DNA of 64,000 nt from Gonocerus acuteangulatus (Eukaryota; Arthropoda; Insecta; Hemiptera; Coreidae): assembly GCA_946811695.1 (NCBI GenBank), contig OX328123.1, positions 13,812,662 to 13,876,661 of the forward strand. The letters are read 5' to 3'. The notes beneath the pieces were generated by a model. That model was not told the origin of the DNA. It ran no database searches and was given only the letters and a program-made list of their open reading frames with translations. The position numbers and the translations under genes are program-made. Positions 30,496-41,125 of the stretch are shown here, piece by piece. The first letter of the stretch is position 1. The number at the start of each line of letters is the position of its first letter.

Positions 30496-30655
30496 GTCCG
30501 TCGTGGTCTAATGGCTAGCGCCTTGGATTCATAAGCGGGAGATGGTGGGCTCGATTCCCAAACTCCGGCAGGAATTTTATCATCCCACGGCTCGCTGGTA
30601 AAATTCCTCGCTGCACCCTGGATGTCGGCGCTAATGGCCTAGATGTAGATGCGCC

Positions 30656-30690
<35 letters not shown>
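30496..30690 (+). mobile_element. tRNA-derived SINE family 2, copy 1
   Basis: tRNA-like head with A box TGGTCTAATGGCTAGCG and B box GGGCTCGATTCCC, a short body GGAATTTTATCATCCCACGG...GTAGATGCGCCGT and a poly(A) tail of about 30 nt. It has split a repeat that is intact at 48010-48120 (GATTTGAAGCAATTTTTCAAAAA), which gives the empty site: here TTTGAAGAAATTTTTCA sits before the SINE and TCAAAAATTCCGTCATGAG after it. Confidence 0.9.
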
Positions 30691-30691
<1 letters not shown>

Positions 30692-30958
30692 AAAATTCCG
30701 TCATGAGTGCAACCTCAATAGCTACTTTCCTTCGGAGGAAAGTGCTAGAATCTAATCACTATATAAGCGACTATTTCTTGCTATTGTAAACGTACCGCCT
30801 TTTGTACAGTATACATCAAGAGAAAGTTTTAACTTTGGTAAAAAACAAAAAAAAAGTTTTAAAGTAAAATGTAAGGCAGAAAGATTTAGAGTTTTGTGTG
30901 TGGTATATTAAATAATATAAAGAGAATATAGATGTGAGTCACGTAACAATTTTTCAGT

Positions 30959-31385
30959 TATTTAAAGTTGCCTACACCTGGTTCTTTTATCAGATGTATT
31001 TAAAGTTGCCTACACCTGGTTCTTTTATCAGATATATTTAAAGTTGCCTACACCTGGTTCTTTTATCAGATATATTTAAAGTTGCCTACACCTGGTTCTT
31101 TTATCAGATATATTTAAAGTTGCCTACACCTGGTTCGTTTATCAGATATATTTAAAGTTGCCTACACCTGGTTCTTTTATCAGATATATTTAAAGTTGCC
31201 TACACCTGGTTCTTTTATCAGATATATTTAAAGTTGCCTACACCTGGTTCTTTTATCAGATATATTTAAAGTTGCCTACACCTGGTTCTTTTATCAGATA
31301 TATTTAAAGTTGCCTACACCTGGTTCGTTTATCAGATATATTTAAAGTTGCCTACACCTGGTTCTTTTATCAGATATATTTAATT
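30959..31385. repeat. 38-bp tandem array, 11 copies
   Basis: TTTAAAGTTGCCTACACCTG starts every 38 bp from 30961. Units are nearly identical (GATGTA/GATATA, TTCTTTT/TTCGTTT). Homogeneous, head to tail, no spacer variation. Confidence 0.95.
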
Positions 31386-32142
31386 TCTGTATCAATTATT
31401 TATTTTAAAAACTCTTTGAAACATCTTAAGTTATCATCGTGCTATTTACGAATTTTCAGATTAGTGTAATACAAGAACGACATTATAATTAACTTCAAAA
31501 CTTTCTTGGACTTAAGTAATTAAAGCTTTCCCTTGTTCTTGTTGGGAACTAAGTCCTTTATCGCTATCCTATTACCTTGAAGATCTTTTGAATCTTAAAT
31601 TAGTTTCGTATTGTTCGGAATGCAGAAGCCTCTGAGCTTTAAATAAGGCATTGGGAACGTTTTATCATGTTCTACGAGCATAATAATGGGAAACAAAAAC
31701 TCGCTTATCTATTTCAGGTGCGATGGTTCAATGGCACTCGTGATTTCTCAAGATATGGATTTCGTTACGCAAAATATAGATTACTAAAGGGTTTATTTAA
31801 GAATTGTATGGTTTTATTTTTAAATATTTCTGGTCTTCCTTCTAAAGGAGGCCATTCACGTTCCGACTTGTAGTATGACTAGTGGTCCAACTTCCGAAGT
31901 TTGACCACAAGTCGGATCCTGACTGGGCTTCTCTTGCATTGTTTGAAGTCTATTTGGGCGAGTCGGAACATTTAGTGGGACGGCTCGAAGGTCCGACATT
32001 CGACTGGCGACGGAGTTGGAGAGATGTTGGGGCGATCAGATCAAAGTCGTCCAACTTAGATCAGACGTTCGGGCAACTTCGTTCTGTACTCGATACATTT
32101 TTTGGCTCTTGAGCAACGTACACAGTCATGAAAACTGACTGG
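31386..32142. other. No gene seen
   Basis: AT-rich then, from 31850, GC-richer with CGTTCCGACTTGT, CACAAGTCGGATCC and GCGAGTCGGAAC phrases in both orientations (degenerate inverted repeats). Probably the left flank of an element that contains the minisatellite at 32143. Confidence 0.4.
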
Positions 32143-33090
32143 GACTAAAGTTGGATCGCTAGTTGTATTGCAAGTTGGATCGCTAGTTGGATAGCAAGTT
32201 GGATCGCTAGTTGTATCGCTAGTTGGATAGCAAGTTGGATCGCTAGTTGGATCGCTAGTTGGATAGCAAGTTGGATAGCAAGTTGGATCGCTAGTTGGAT
32301 AGCAAGGTGGACCGCTAGTTGGATAGCAAGTTGGATCGCTAGTTGGATAGCAAGATGGATCGCTAGTTGGATAGCAAGTTGGATAGCAAGTTGGATAGCA
32401 AGATGGATCGCTAGTTGGATAGCAAGTTGGATCGCTAGTTGGATAGCAAGTTGGATCGCTAGTTGGATAGCATGTTGGACCGCTAGTTGGATAGCAAGTT
32501 GGATCGCTAGTTGGATAGCAAGTTGGATCGCTAGTTGGATAGCAAGTTGGATCGCTAGTTGGATAGCAAGTTGGATCGCTAGTTGGATAGCAAGATGGAT
32601 CGCTAGTTGGATAGCAAGTTGGATCGCTAGTTGGATAGCATGTTGGACCGCTAGTTGGATAGCAATATGGATCACTAGTTGGATAGCAAGTTGGATCGCT
32701 AGTTGGATAGCATGTTGGACCGCTAGTTGGATAGCAAGTTGGATCGCTAGTTGGATAGCAAGTTGGATCGCTAGTTGGATAGCAAGATGGATCGCTAGTT
32801 GGATAGCAAGATGGATCGCTAGTTGGATAGCAAGATGGATCGCTAGTTGGATAGCAAGTTGGATCGCTAGTTGGATAGCAAGTTGGATCGCTAGTTGGAT
32901 AGCAAGTTGGATCGCTAGTTGGATAGCAAGATGGATCGCTAGTTGGATAGCAAGTTGGATCGCTAGTTGGATAGAAAGTTGGATCGATAGTTGGATAGCA
33001 AGATGGATCGCTAGTTGGATAGCAAGTTGGATCGCTAGTTGGATAGCAAGATGGATCGCTAGTTGGATAGCAAGTTGGATAGCATGGCGG
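32143..33090. repeat. 24-bp minisatellite built from two 12-mers
   Basis: About 950 bp of alternating GTTGGATCGCTA and GTTGGATAGCAA, with occasional doubled 12-mers and point variants (GCATGTTGGACC, AAGATGGATC). Long open frames on the minus strand (33152-32145 and 33132-32056) are translations of this repeat only. Confidence 0.96.
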
Positions 33091-33524
33091 AGAGTGGAGT
33101 CGACTAGGCTGCACTCGGCCTGCTTTACACATTCAATCAGTGGGATAGTCAATTATTCCGTAACGACAAAATAAAACTACTTTGGAAATTCAATACATAT
33201 GCGTATGTTATAATAATAAAAAAATAGATATAATAAATAAGAGAATTAAAATAAGATTCTATTATAATAATAAAAAGAATAGTAAAACGAATAGGTTGTA
33301 CCATGTTCGAGAAAAGTATACTTTTCTTAAGATTATCAAATATTCTCTCAAACATCTGGTAAATTAATAAAAACTTCTAGTCAAAGTCGATGTATTTGAA
33401 AGCTAATTAAATTTCCTACAAACAAAACTTTGATAAAACGTTCACTTTTAATTGGTTTAATTACGTTTAACGGTGAAAATAAGGTAAGTAAGTAGTATTG
33501 CTAATATTATTTTCCCTGAGCAAC

Positions 33525-33626
33525 GGTAGTAATTTCCGGTTAGGTTACTCAGTAACCTAACCGGAAATTACTACCGGTAATTTCCGGTAACGGTTACTGT
33601 ACCGGTAACGGTACAGTAACCGTTAC
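33525..33626. repeat. Two adjacent perfect palindromes
   Basis: 33525-33575: two 25-bp arms, GGTAGTAATTTCCGGTTAGG-TTACT and its exact complement, separated by one base. 33587-33626: two 18-bp arms GTAACGGTTACTGTACCG around GTAA. The same words (TTTCCGGT, GGTAACGG, CAGTAACC) are reshuffled within 100 bp. Could form cruciforms or RNA hairpins; origin unknown. Confidence 0.93.
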
Positions 33627-34217
33627 TGTACATCGTGGCGATATAAATTTTACATTCTTTGGATATATCATTTTACATTTTTGATTCTATTCAATGTATT
33701 CCAAATGAAACTAGAAATGATTACAAAAACCGCGCTAACACGATGCAGTTCCTGCGATTTGGACTTTTTTTGTCTAGATTATTCATGTTATCTAGGGAAA
33801 ACTAGTTGATGTGCAGAGCTGAACGTCGTTTAGGACTTCCGTGCCCTTAAAAACAAAAAAAAAAAAAAGGAAAAGAGTCCCATATGATTAATGAGTCATC
33901 CTTTTCCAAAAGGACCCATCTACACAATATTTCGAAAATTTCGCGCTCTTTTTAGTGAATAACATATTAATGCATCAACGAGATTATTATATTACGAATA
34001 ACACATTTGAAAATAAGGAAAAGAAACAAAACGCTCCATGTTCTTTTGGCGAATTATAACATGGCCGACCGTTGCTTGTTATGTTTAAACAGGAACAATG
34101 GGTTTGTCCAATATTGTAAGCACTATAGTAACACAATACAATTCCAAAGCCACCATTGTCCAGTTCTAAAATGTGACGGTCCCAATTATTTTGATAATAT
34201 AGATTGTAATATTAAAA
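33627..34217. other. No clear gene; possible repeat terminus
   Basis: At 33735-33775 CGCGCTAACACGATGCAGTTCCTGCG and TTGGACTTTTT match the terminus seen at 63862-63905 and the outer ends of repeat M. The 76-codon open frame at 34007-34237 has no recognisable motif. Confidence 0.4.
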
Positions 34218-34381
34218 GGGGGTCTCCCGTGGTCTAATGGCTAGCGCCTTGGATTCATAAGCGGGAGATGGTGGGTTCGATTCCCAACCTCCGGCAGGAA
34301 TTTTATCATCCCACGGCTCGCTGGTAAAATTCCTCGCTGCACCCTGGATGTCGGCGCTAATGACCTAGATGTAGATGCGCC

Positions 34382-34424
<43 letters not shown>

Positions 34425-34440
34425 TATATATAGATTGTAT
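34197..34440 (+). mobile_element. tRNA-derived SINE family 2, copy 2
   Basis: SINE body 34218-34420, same as copy 1 (A box TGGTCTAATGGCTAGCG, B box GGGTTCGATTCCC) with a poly(A) run of about 37 nt and then (TA)n. ATATAGATTGTA occurs at 34199-34210 and 34429-34440, a possible TSD though it is not directly adjacent at the 5' side. Confidence 0.88.
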
Positions 34441-34649
34441 TTTGTATGACTACGGTGTGTTTTGCATTTGGCAACGATGCATGACAAAAATAAACTAACG
34501 GCATAATATTTCGACGGGTACTTACGTTAATTGAATTTTGCTGCTAGTAATTGTGAGCCAAACGGTGTTTTATGCTCATTTTTTATTGTAAATAATTTAA
34601 AAAGTTATTGTAATACCTTGTATTATCTAGCATGACGGGTAAAGAGCAA

Positions 34650-34890
34650 GAAAGCTACGAGGGCCCATTTGGGCAGATATTGTAGAGGTACCTAATTCTT
34701 GACTATATGGTACACTAGGGAGATAGTGTGGTCAGTACTATGCCCTGGCTGCCTGATTTTCCTCTTTACGCGTACCCAGTAAATTATTTACTGGCTGAAT
34801 GGGCTAGGGACGATATTATCTTATTGGACCTAGCCCTTCAAAACATTAGTCGTGTGCTCTATTATTTAGCTAACCTTGCCCTCTTGAAAA
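34650..34890 (-). mobile_element. SINE family 1, degenerate copy
   Basis: Recognisable by ACACTAGGGAGATAGTGTGGTCA and GTAGAGGTACCTAATTCTTGA plus a decayed tRNA-like head (GCTAAATAATAGAGCACACGACTAAT on the minus strand). Old insertion. Confidence 0.75.
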
Positions 34891-35289
34891 ACATATACTT
34901 TACTGATATTCTGCTGTGCTTATGATTTTTTATGCGTGTATAAATGGAGTAAATATTTTCTTGTTTATGTCTATAATTTGGTCCCTTCTAAAGAGAAAGC
35001 AGAGAGATAAAGCTTGAGAGAAGTAAGGTACTAATTTCTTTAGTAGTCTTCAAAGCTACTAATGAACGAGAGAGGATATAAAGAGAGACATAAGTTCCAC
35101 TCACAAACTCCCAACAAAGTGCCCACAATAAAGAGAACTCCTCGAGAGAAATTCCTTCAAGCTCACAAAGAATTACATTCCTACACTCTTCGTAGTTTGT
35201 ACCGTGTTAAAACTTAATAAGACTTGCTAATCCGCAAAGATTTACGCCCAATTAATTATATTCACTTTTTAGCTCGTAACGTACCCACC

Positions 35290-35470
35290 AGGAAATTTTA
35301 CGTTTTAGACCCCAATGATCACGAAAATAACGGCGGTTCAAATTTGTATATACCGTAGACTCCCCCTTATCCGGCGATCTCTTGTTGCTCTCTCTAATCC
35401 GGCGGTCTCCGAGAGGAATGAGTGACGGATCTCGGAACTCGCCGGAGCTAGACCTCCTCGTGTGTTCCTA
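35290..35470. other. Repeat K end and possible pogo/Tigger-like terminus
   Basis: 35290-35345 matches repeat K (TTTTACGTTTTAGACCCC, GGCGGTTCAAATTTGTATAT). At 35354 GTAGACTCCCCCTTATCCGG resembles the TIR of pogo/Tigger elements. No partner TIR was found. Confidence 0.35.
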
Positions 35471-35749
35471 GAAAACCTTCCCTTCGTAGATAGCCAAACA
35501 TTATTATCGTGGTATTTTATGATTGGAAGTCAAAGAAGGCATATATGTTTCGTTTTAGAGGCAAAAACTAGTGTTTCTACAAAGAAAAGAAATGTTTCTA
35601 CTCAGACTCCTGCGGTTGGAACCCCTGATTTTAGCCAATCTAGTTCGAACATTCATTGCGAGAGAAATGCAAGTTTTAACAGTAATCCACAAACTACCTA
35701 TTATTACAATCCTACCTTTGTGACAGATTTTTTCAAGTCTCATAGGTAC

Positions 35750-36285
35750 TTCATACTCACCTACTTTCCCCCAGCTCATAGGTGTTCCACAAGGTGGTAT
35801 TCTTAGTCCAGTCCTTTTCCTGGTATACACAGCCGATATTCCAACTTATCCTGACACATTCTCCATATGTATGCCGATGATACAGCCATATTTGCTTGCA
35901 GCCAAGATCCGAGCCTTGCATCCAGGTCCCTTCAGGCTCACCTTAACATCATCGATCCTTGGCTCACCAAGTGGAGAATTAAAGTAAAACCACAGAAATC
36001 CTGCCACCTAACATTTGCCCTCAGACGATCCATTTGTCCTCCGGTGTCCCTTAACGACTCATTTCTTCCTCAAAAATCCAAAATCCGACCTTGGACTCAT
36101 ACTCGACAAACGACTAACTTGGAAGCCACACATTACTCAGAAGAGACAAGAACTCAACCGACGGTACAGAATTCTTACTACACTTACTTGACCGACGATC
36201 AGACCTTAAACTTAATAACGAAAGACTCATTTACATGACAATACTCAGACCAATATGGATTTACGGCATAGAACTCTAGGGATCC
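35750..36285 (+). pseudogene. jockey-like LINE reverse transcriptase fragment
   Basis: Part of an RT domain broken by at least three frameshifts. First GVPQGGILSPVLFLVYTADI (from about 35790), then in another frame MYADDTAIFA (35867 on, catalytic YADD) with SLQAHLNIIDPWLTKWRIKVKPQKS, then LGLILDKRLTWKPHI and finally ERLIYMTILRPIWIYGIEL before a stop at about 36278. The order matches the palm and thumb of jockey-group elements (WRIK-N--K and LG---D--LTW--HI blocks). 5' and 3' ends not visible. Confidence 0.85.
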
Positions 36286-36292
36286 ACAACGC

Positions 36293-36399
36293 CCGCTTAT
36301 GAGGTTGACCTCATGACGCAATCCGGAAGTGCCGACTAGAAAATATTACGTTTCGGAACCCCTAGAGAACGAAAAAAAAACGGTGGTTCAAACTTGTGC

Positions 36400-36400
<1 letters not shown>
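36293..36400. repeat. Interspersed repeat K, copy with TA tract
   Basis: GACCTCATGACGCAATCCGG, GTGCCGACTAGAAAATATTA and ACGGTGGTTCAAACTTGTG, leading into (TA)n at 36401-36456. After the tract, 36457-36560 (AGCGAATAATGGTCCGATTT, GAAAGGTCAAGTTCATTAA) matches 62996-63100, so repeat K continues beyond the TA tract. Confidence 0.8.

Positions 36401-36456
<56 letters not shown>
36401..36456. repeat. (TA)n tract
   Basis: About 56 bp inside repeat K. Confidence 0.95.
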
Positions 36457-36459
<3 letters not shown>

Positions 36460-36989
36460 TTGTCGCTCTAGGTCAGCGAATAATGGTCCGATTTAGATGA
36501 AATTTGGTACGAAAATCTTTCGACTAACTTGAAAGGTCAAGTTCATTAATCCCGCGAAAAAAAATCGTTACGCTTACATAATATGCTTTTTTGAATGTGG
36601 TGGATCTTGGCAACTTTGAAATAAGGAGCGGATGGGAAAATTTATAATCTATTTTAATACTTATTTAATCTATTAATACCTGTAATTCATACACCTAATG
36701 CCAGTATCCAAATAATCTGTACACATAGTAAAATTGTAACAATTTTCTGTCTGTACATGGAAGTTATTTGACAAAAAATATTATTGGGGGCCTTTATCTA
36801 CACAATAGTTCTGTCTGTGCGATTGTGCGCGCTAATCTCAGAAGCGGCTTATCCGATTTAGATGCGGCTTTCAGTAATATACTGTGGTAAGCTTCAGTTA
36901 ACATTTAGTGTTTGTTTCATGTCAATCGGTTCATAAAAAAGAATTTTATTCAATTGTAAAGACTTACGTTGAAAGACTTACATTTGATG

Positions 36990-38110
36990 GGCTATCGTTA
37001 ACTCGATACACTCCAGAGTTTTCGTTTTTTTCGTCACGAAACTTAGTATATAGTATTCCTCCAGAAAACGATTGAACGAGTTCGTTAGCCAGCAATATTG
37101 GAGGAAGGATTTAATCCGGAGCCAAATTAGTCATTTGCCCATACCGGCCGCCTTTTTTGTGGTATTTCAACGTAACTCGGTATTTCTACAATTGTGGTTG
37201 GTTGGCTGGTGAAGGTTCATCATAGTAAACAGGATGCAAAAACAAGTCAACACACCTCCACTGTTTAATTCCTTTATTTTAACATAACGTTTTCGAGGTC
37301 AGCATCTCATCCTCAGTGTCCATGTATTGGCCAGCTACTCCCGACATCCCCTACGAAGCCGCATCTGAATTTTGGGCCTTCCAGGCATCCCTCAGTCAGC
37401 TCCTTTCTAATTACACTGCAGAGTTCTTCCTGAGATTGGCCTAGAGTACTGGCTGGTTGACACTCAGCAACATAGTGTCTAAGTGATCGGAGCCAATATA
37501 TAGACAACACACTTCGTTTTTTCAACAAAAAAAAATCAGAAAATATGGTACTGTTTAAATATATTTAAAATCCTAAATAAATGTCCTTGGTGAATAAATC
37601 ATTTGATTAGACTCATTAAGAAACTAACACTACATAACCACTAACGACTTTTGTGTAAGTCGTTACCTACACACTTAGACACTAACTTACTCACAGTCGT
37701 TACTTGCACACAGCAACATAGTGTCTTAGACACTAACCGATCACTTAGACACTATGTTGCTGAGTGTCAACCAGCCAGTACTCTAGGCCAATCTCAGGAA
37801 GAACTCTGCAGTGTAATTAGAAAGGAGCTGACTGAGGGATGCCTGGAAGACCCAAAATTCAGATGCGGCTTCGTAGGGGAAGTCGGGAGTAGCTGGCCAA
37901 TACATGGACACTGAGGATGAAGTGCTGACCTCGAAAACGTTATGTTAAAATAAAGGAATTAAACAGTGGAGGTGTGTTGACTTGTTTTTGCATCCTGTTT
38001 ACTAACTCGGTATTCGTTGTGGTCATCTTAATAGAAAAATATGTTGTACAAATAAACTAAATCGGCCAAAACGTTTGTTATTTTTCAAGGGAAATCGTTA
38101 TTTGTGGTGA
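36990..38110 (-). mobile_element. Repeat M fragment split by element E
   Basis: CGTCACGAAACTTAGTATAT, GATTGAACGAGTTCGTTAGCC (before 37173) and GTATTCGTTGTGGTCATCTT, AAATAAACTAAATCGG (after 38014) are in the order found in one arm of repeat M (43395-43660). The two parts are separated by the foldback element at 37173-38014. Confidence 0.75.
37173..38014. mobile_element. Foldback element E with penelope-like terminal motif
   Basis: 818-bp element (37185-38002) with a 12-bp TSD TAACTCGGTATT (37173-37184, 38003-38014). The arms are inverted repeats: AGTAAACAGGATGCAAAAAC at the left and its complement at the right, continuing for about 300 bp each through CAACATAGTGTCTAAG; one end carries about 45 bp extra, as in A and C. 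Near the ends is CTGAGGATGAAGTGCTGACC-TCGAAAACGTT (37911-37941, inverse near 37287-37315), resembling the CTGA...GAAACG motif next to Penelope-like element ends, but it does not fold as a proper hammerhead. Open frames in the arms (RHYVAECQPASTLGQSQEEL) occur in both copies and may be a remnant of coding sequence. Confidence 0.78.
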
Positions 38111-38493
38111 TCATCTAGAGCAAAAAATATGTTGTAAAAATTGGGTTACCCCGGACACAAATTAATAATTTATTATGATTATAATTATGAATATATAATG
38201 TAATTATTAAAAAAAATATTTCGTTTAGAGCCTTCTGCTCAAATTCAGGAACATTCAGGGTCCACCCGACAACCCTATGTATATAGTCTTCTTTTTCGTA
38301 CATGGCCACCGCACATTCGCGAACGCCAGCGGACACTTTTTCGTGACACATTTAGTCTTCTTTTTCATACATGACTACTGCGCATGCGCGAACGCCAGCG
38401 AATATTTTTTTTGTGAGACATAAAGTCTTCTTTTTTGTACATGGCCACACCACTGCGCATGCGCGAACGCCAGCGAACTCTTTTTTGTGACAC

Positions 38494-38730
38494 ATATCCT
38501 CGATAAAAATGCAAACTAACGAATGTGAAAATACTTTTATTTATTACTCTGCTTTTGGGCAGTCAAATAGTCGGCAGATTCTACCTTCTGACAGTGGTTA
38601 CATCCTCCTTTCACTGTGTGAACTTAGATTCGAGAGTTTTCCGTCCATCAGTCCAACAGCAATCAGTAAAGATTTAAAATGAAAAATGTGTTTTTTCACA
38701 TTCGATACTCTGCATTTGTATCGACAATAT
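38494..38730. mobile_element. Small MITE, copy 1
   Basis: About 237 bp with inverted ends TCGATAAAAATGCAAACTAACG and GCATTTGTATCGACAATA; the interior (GGGCAGTCAAATAGTCGGCAG) matches 40016-40268. Flanked by TA. Confidence 0.65.
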
Positions 38731-39467
38731 AGTCTTCTTTTTCGTAAATGCCCACTTCGCACGCGCGAGCTCCACTGCGCATGCAGGAACGCCAGCGGAC
38801 ACTTTCTTGTAACGGGTTTTTCCGCCGCTAAAACATATTTATGCTAATATAATATTTTTTTTTTTATTTCTCGTATTCCTCTCGTTCCAAACAATTATGA
38901 TGACAATTAATATAAATAATGGTCCAACGTGTGTTAATCGTATATAAAACGAGAAATATAAAGTAAATTAATACATTTTCATATTATAGGATAAGAGGAG
39001 TGACTTCCATTCGAACTTCAAGTCTAGTTTGAACAAAACGCTATCCTGGCAGGAGATAAGTTTGAAAACTTAATGCTAATGGAGTTTATAGCGGGGATGG
39101 CTAGATGGATATAATAATTTTGACGAAGATGATAACTAGTAAATAAACTGAATTAGCTGGTAGGATATCAAAGATGGCCTAAACTTCTCAGCCCTATTAG
39201 GCCGACATTTATCCAGGATTAGATAGTTCCTCCATCTATATTAGAGGCAGGCCAGCTACAAGCCTCTCTTCACCGCCTAACTCCTTAATATTCAATATTC
39301 AGTTCGGCTTGAATATAAGTATCGAAATAAGATGAATTCACTATAGTGTATTGTGTAAAAATAAATAGTAAGGTATTTATTTCAGGAAATAGCAACTTTC
39401 CTATCCTCGTTCATAATAAATCATTTAGAATACATGACCAAATCATTGCCGTCTGATAGGCATATAT

Positions 39468-39865
39468 GAGGCGTCTAGAATCAAAATAAGACACATCATT
39501 GTTCAGGAGACAGCAAAAACAGAACAAGTCTTATGTTTAATTGTACAGAGGCGTCTAGAATCAATATAAGACACATCATTGTTCAGGAGACAGCAAAAAC
39601 AGAACAAGTCTTATGTTTTATTGTACAGAGGCGTCTAGAATCAAAATAAGACACATCATTGTTCAGGAGACAGCAAAAACAGAACAAGTCTTATGTTTTA
39701 TTGTACAGAGGCGTCTAGAATCGAAATAAGACACATCATTGTTCAGGAGACAGCAAAAACAGAACAAGTCTTATGTTTAATTGTACAGAGGCGTCTAGAA
39801 TCAAAATAAGACACATCATTGTTCAGGAGACCGCAAAAACAGAACAAGTCTTATGTTTAATTTTA
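39468..39865. repeat. 80-bp tandem array, 5 copies, each starting with the TIR
   Basis: GAGGCGTCTAGAATC starts at 39468, 39548, 39628, 39708 and 39788. Each unit ends ATTGTACA. Only a few substitutions separate units. Confidence 0.95.
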
Positions 39866-40015
39866 TACATTTGTATAATTTTCTTAAAAGTTGTAAGTAT
39901 TACAGAAGAATGTTTTTGAAGAAATTTGTTGAAGTTTATCTATCTATTGTTATGCTTTCTATTTTGAAGGAATTTTATTTTTGATGTGTCTTACTTAGTT
40001 TTAAAATTGAGTGAT

Positions 40016-40268
40016 ATATCGTCGATACAAAAGCAAACTAACGAATATGAAAATCACCACTTTTCAGAGTGGAAAAGTATTTATTCATAACTTTTTTTTG
40101 GACAGTCAAATATTCGGCAGATTTGACCTTTTGATAGTGGAATACTTTCCCTTTAATAGAGTGAAGGCAGATTGATGAATTTGCCGTAAATAAGTCCAGC
40201 AGAAATTATTAAAGATGAACAATGAAAGATGCATTTTTTTTTTTTTGTTTGCATTTGTATCGACGATA
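40016..40268. mobile_element. Small MITE, copy 2
   Basis: Inverted ends ATATCGTCGATACAAAAGCA and TGCATTTGTATCGACGATAT; interior matches 38494-38730. Nested in the mariner-like element. Confidence 0.72.
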
Positions 40269-41125
40269 TGTCTTATTTTGAAGCCAACTTTTCACTTCAG
40301 CATTAAAACACACCATGATCTGTTGAGTTTTGAGAGTCGTTTTCTTTCCCAGTATATTGAGGTCATTGTGAACTTGTAAAATCAACTGTTGTCTCGAAAT
40401 CGTAAAAATAGTGATGTGTCTTGTTTTGATTCTAGAAGCCTCATATATACAAGAACTCCTCGTCAAAACAATCTGTCATTTTAATGATCTCATCGCCTCC
40501 GTTGCGATACTAACAATAAATAAAACAACCGCAACACCTAGATTGTTTTTATTTATAGGAGAACATCAGGTTTATATTGACAAAACGCCTCATATATTCA
40601 AATTAAACAACTTTATTGAACATAATATTAAAATTTAATATTTTTTTAATGAAAATAAATAATAATTGCTTACTAGAATAAAAGAAGAAGAAAATATAAT
40701 ATTAGCATAAATATGCTTTACCAGTGACTAAAGTGGAAAAACCCGTTACAAAAAAGTGTCCGCTGGCGTTCGCGCATGCGCAGTGACACTCACGCACGCG
40801 CAGTGGCGTTCACGCACGCGCAGTGGCGTTCGCGCATGCTCAGTGGGCATGTACGAAAAAGAAGACTGTATGTGTCACAAAAAAGTGTCCGCTGGCGTGG
40901 TCATGTACGAAAAAGACTATATTTTCGGTTTGTCGGGTGGACCTAGGCGTTTCAAAAAGGTCTCACAAAAAAGTGAGACCGCAGGCGTTCGCGCATGCGC
41001 AGTGTTCATGTACGAAATAGAAGACTGTATGTTATAGAGAACATTACATAGGTTTGTCGGGTGGACCTAAAGCATATTTATATTCCTGAATTTGAGCAGA
41101 AGGCTCTAAACGAAATATTTTTTTT

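Larger units (their letters stand above)
39465..40446. mobile_element. Mariner-like non-autonomous element with amplified TIR
   Basis: About 980 bp flanked by TA/TATA. Left TIR TGAGGCGTCTAGAATCAAAA...GACACATC, right TIR its complement with two differences in 31 bp (40413-40443). The left TIR and the adjoining 49 bp are repeated in tandem (next entry), the right only once. The interior contains the MITE at 40016-40268. No ORF. TA targets and TIR style suggest Tc1/mariner, not proven. Confidence 0.7.
38206..41125. mobile_element. Large foldback region G with nested elements
   Basis: The outer ends are inverted repeats: TCGTTTAGAGCCTTCTGCTC (38220) and GAGCAGAAGGCTCTAAACGA (41095). Inward, both arms have GGTCCACCCGACAAACC-like blocks and several units of a GC-rich minisatellite (GCGCATGCGCAGTG, CGTTCGCG, TACGAAAAAGAAGACT), and then ACGGGTTTTTCC and CATATTTATGCTAATATAAT. 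The middle carries at least three further elements (38494-38730, 39465-40446, 40016-40268). A single-arm copy is at 58325-58600. No transposase; superfamily unknown; terminal duplications not clear. Confidence 0.7.

Noticed and set aside
30496..30570. tRNA gene
   Set aside because: tRNA-like head of SINE family 2, with poly(A) tail and a second copy.
30959..31385. CRISPR-like regular array
   Set aside because: Head-to-tail 38-bp units with no variable spacers, in a eukaryotic repeat-rich context. The same holds for the 80-bp, 72-bp, 44-bp and 43-bp arrays.
32056..33152. Two long minus-strand open frames (CYPTSDPT and LAIQLAI repeats)
   Set aside because: Direct translation of the 24-bp minisatellite in two overlapping frames; no start context, no non-repeat domain.
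34007..34237. 76-codon plus-strand frame with several Cys/His (CLLCLNRNN, HHCPVLKC)
   Set aside because: Cysteine spacing does not fit a known finger, the frame runs into the SINE, and no neighbouring coding signal is visible.
37911..37941. Hammerhead ribozyme in element E
   Set aside because: CTGAGGA and GAAAAC are present, but the best helix (GAGG/CCTC) uses core positions, so I list it only as a penelope-like terminal motif.
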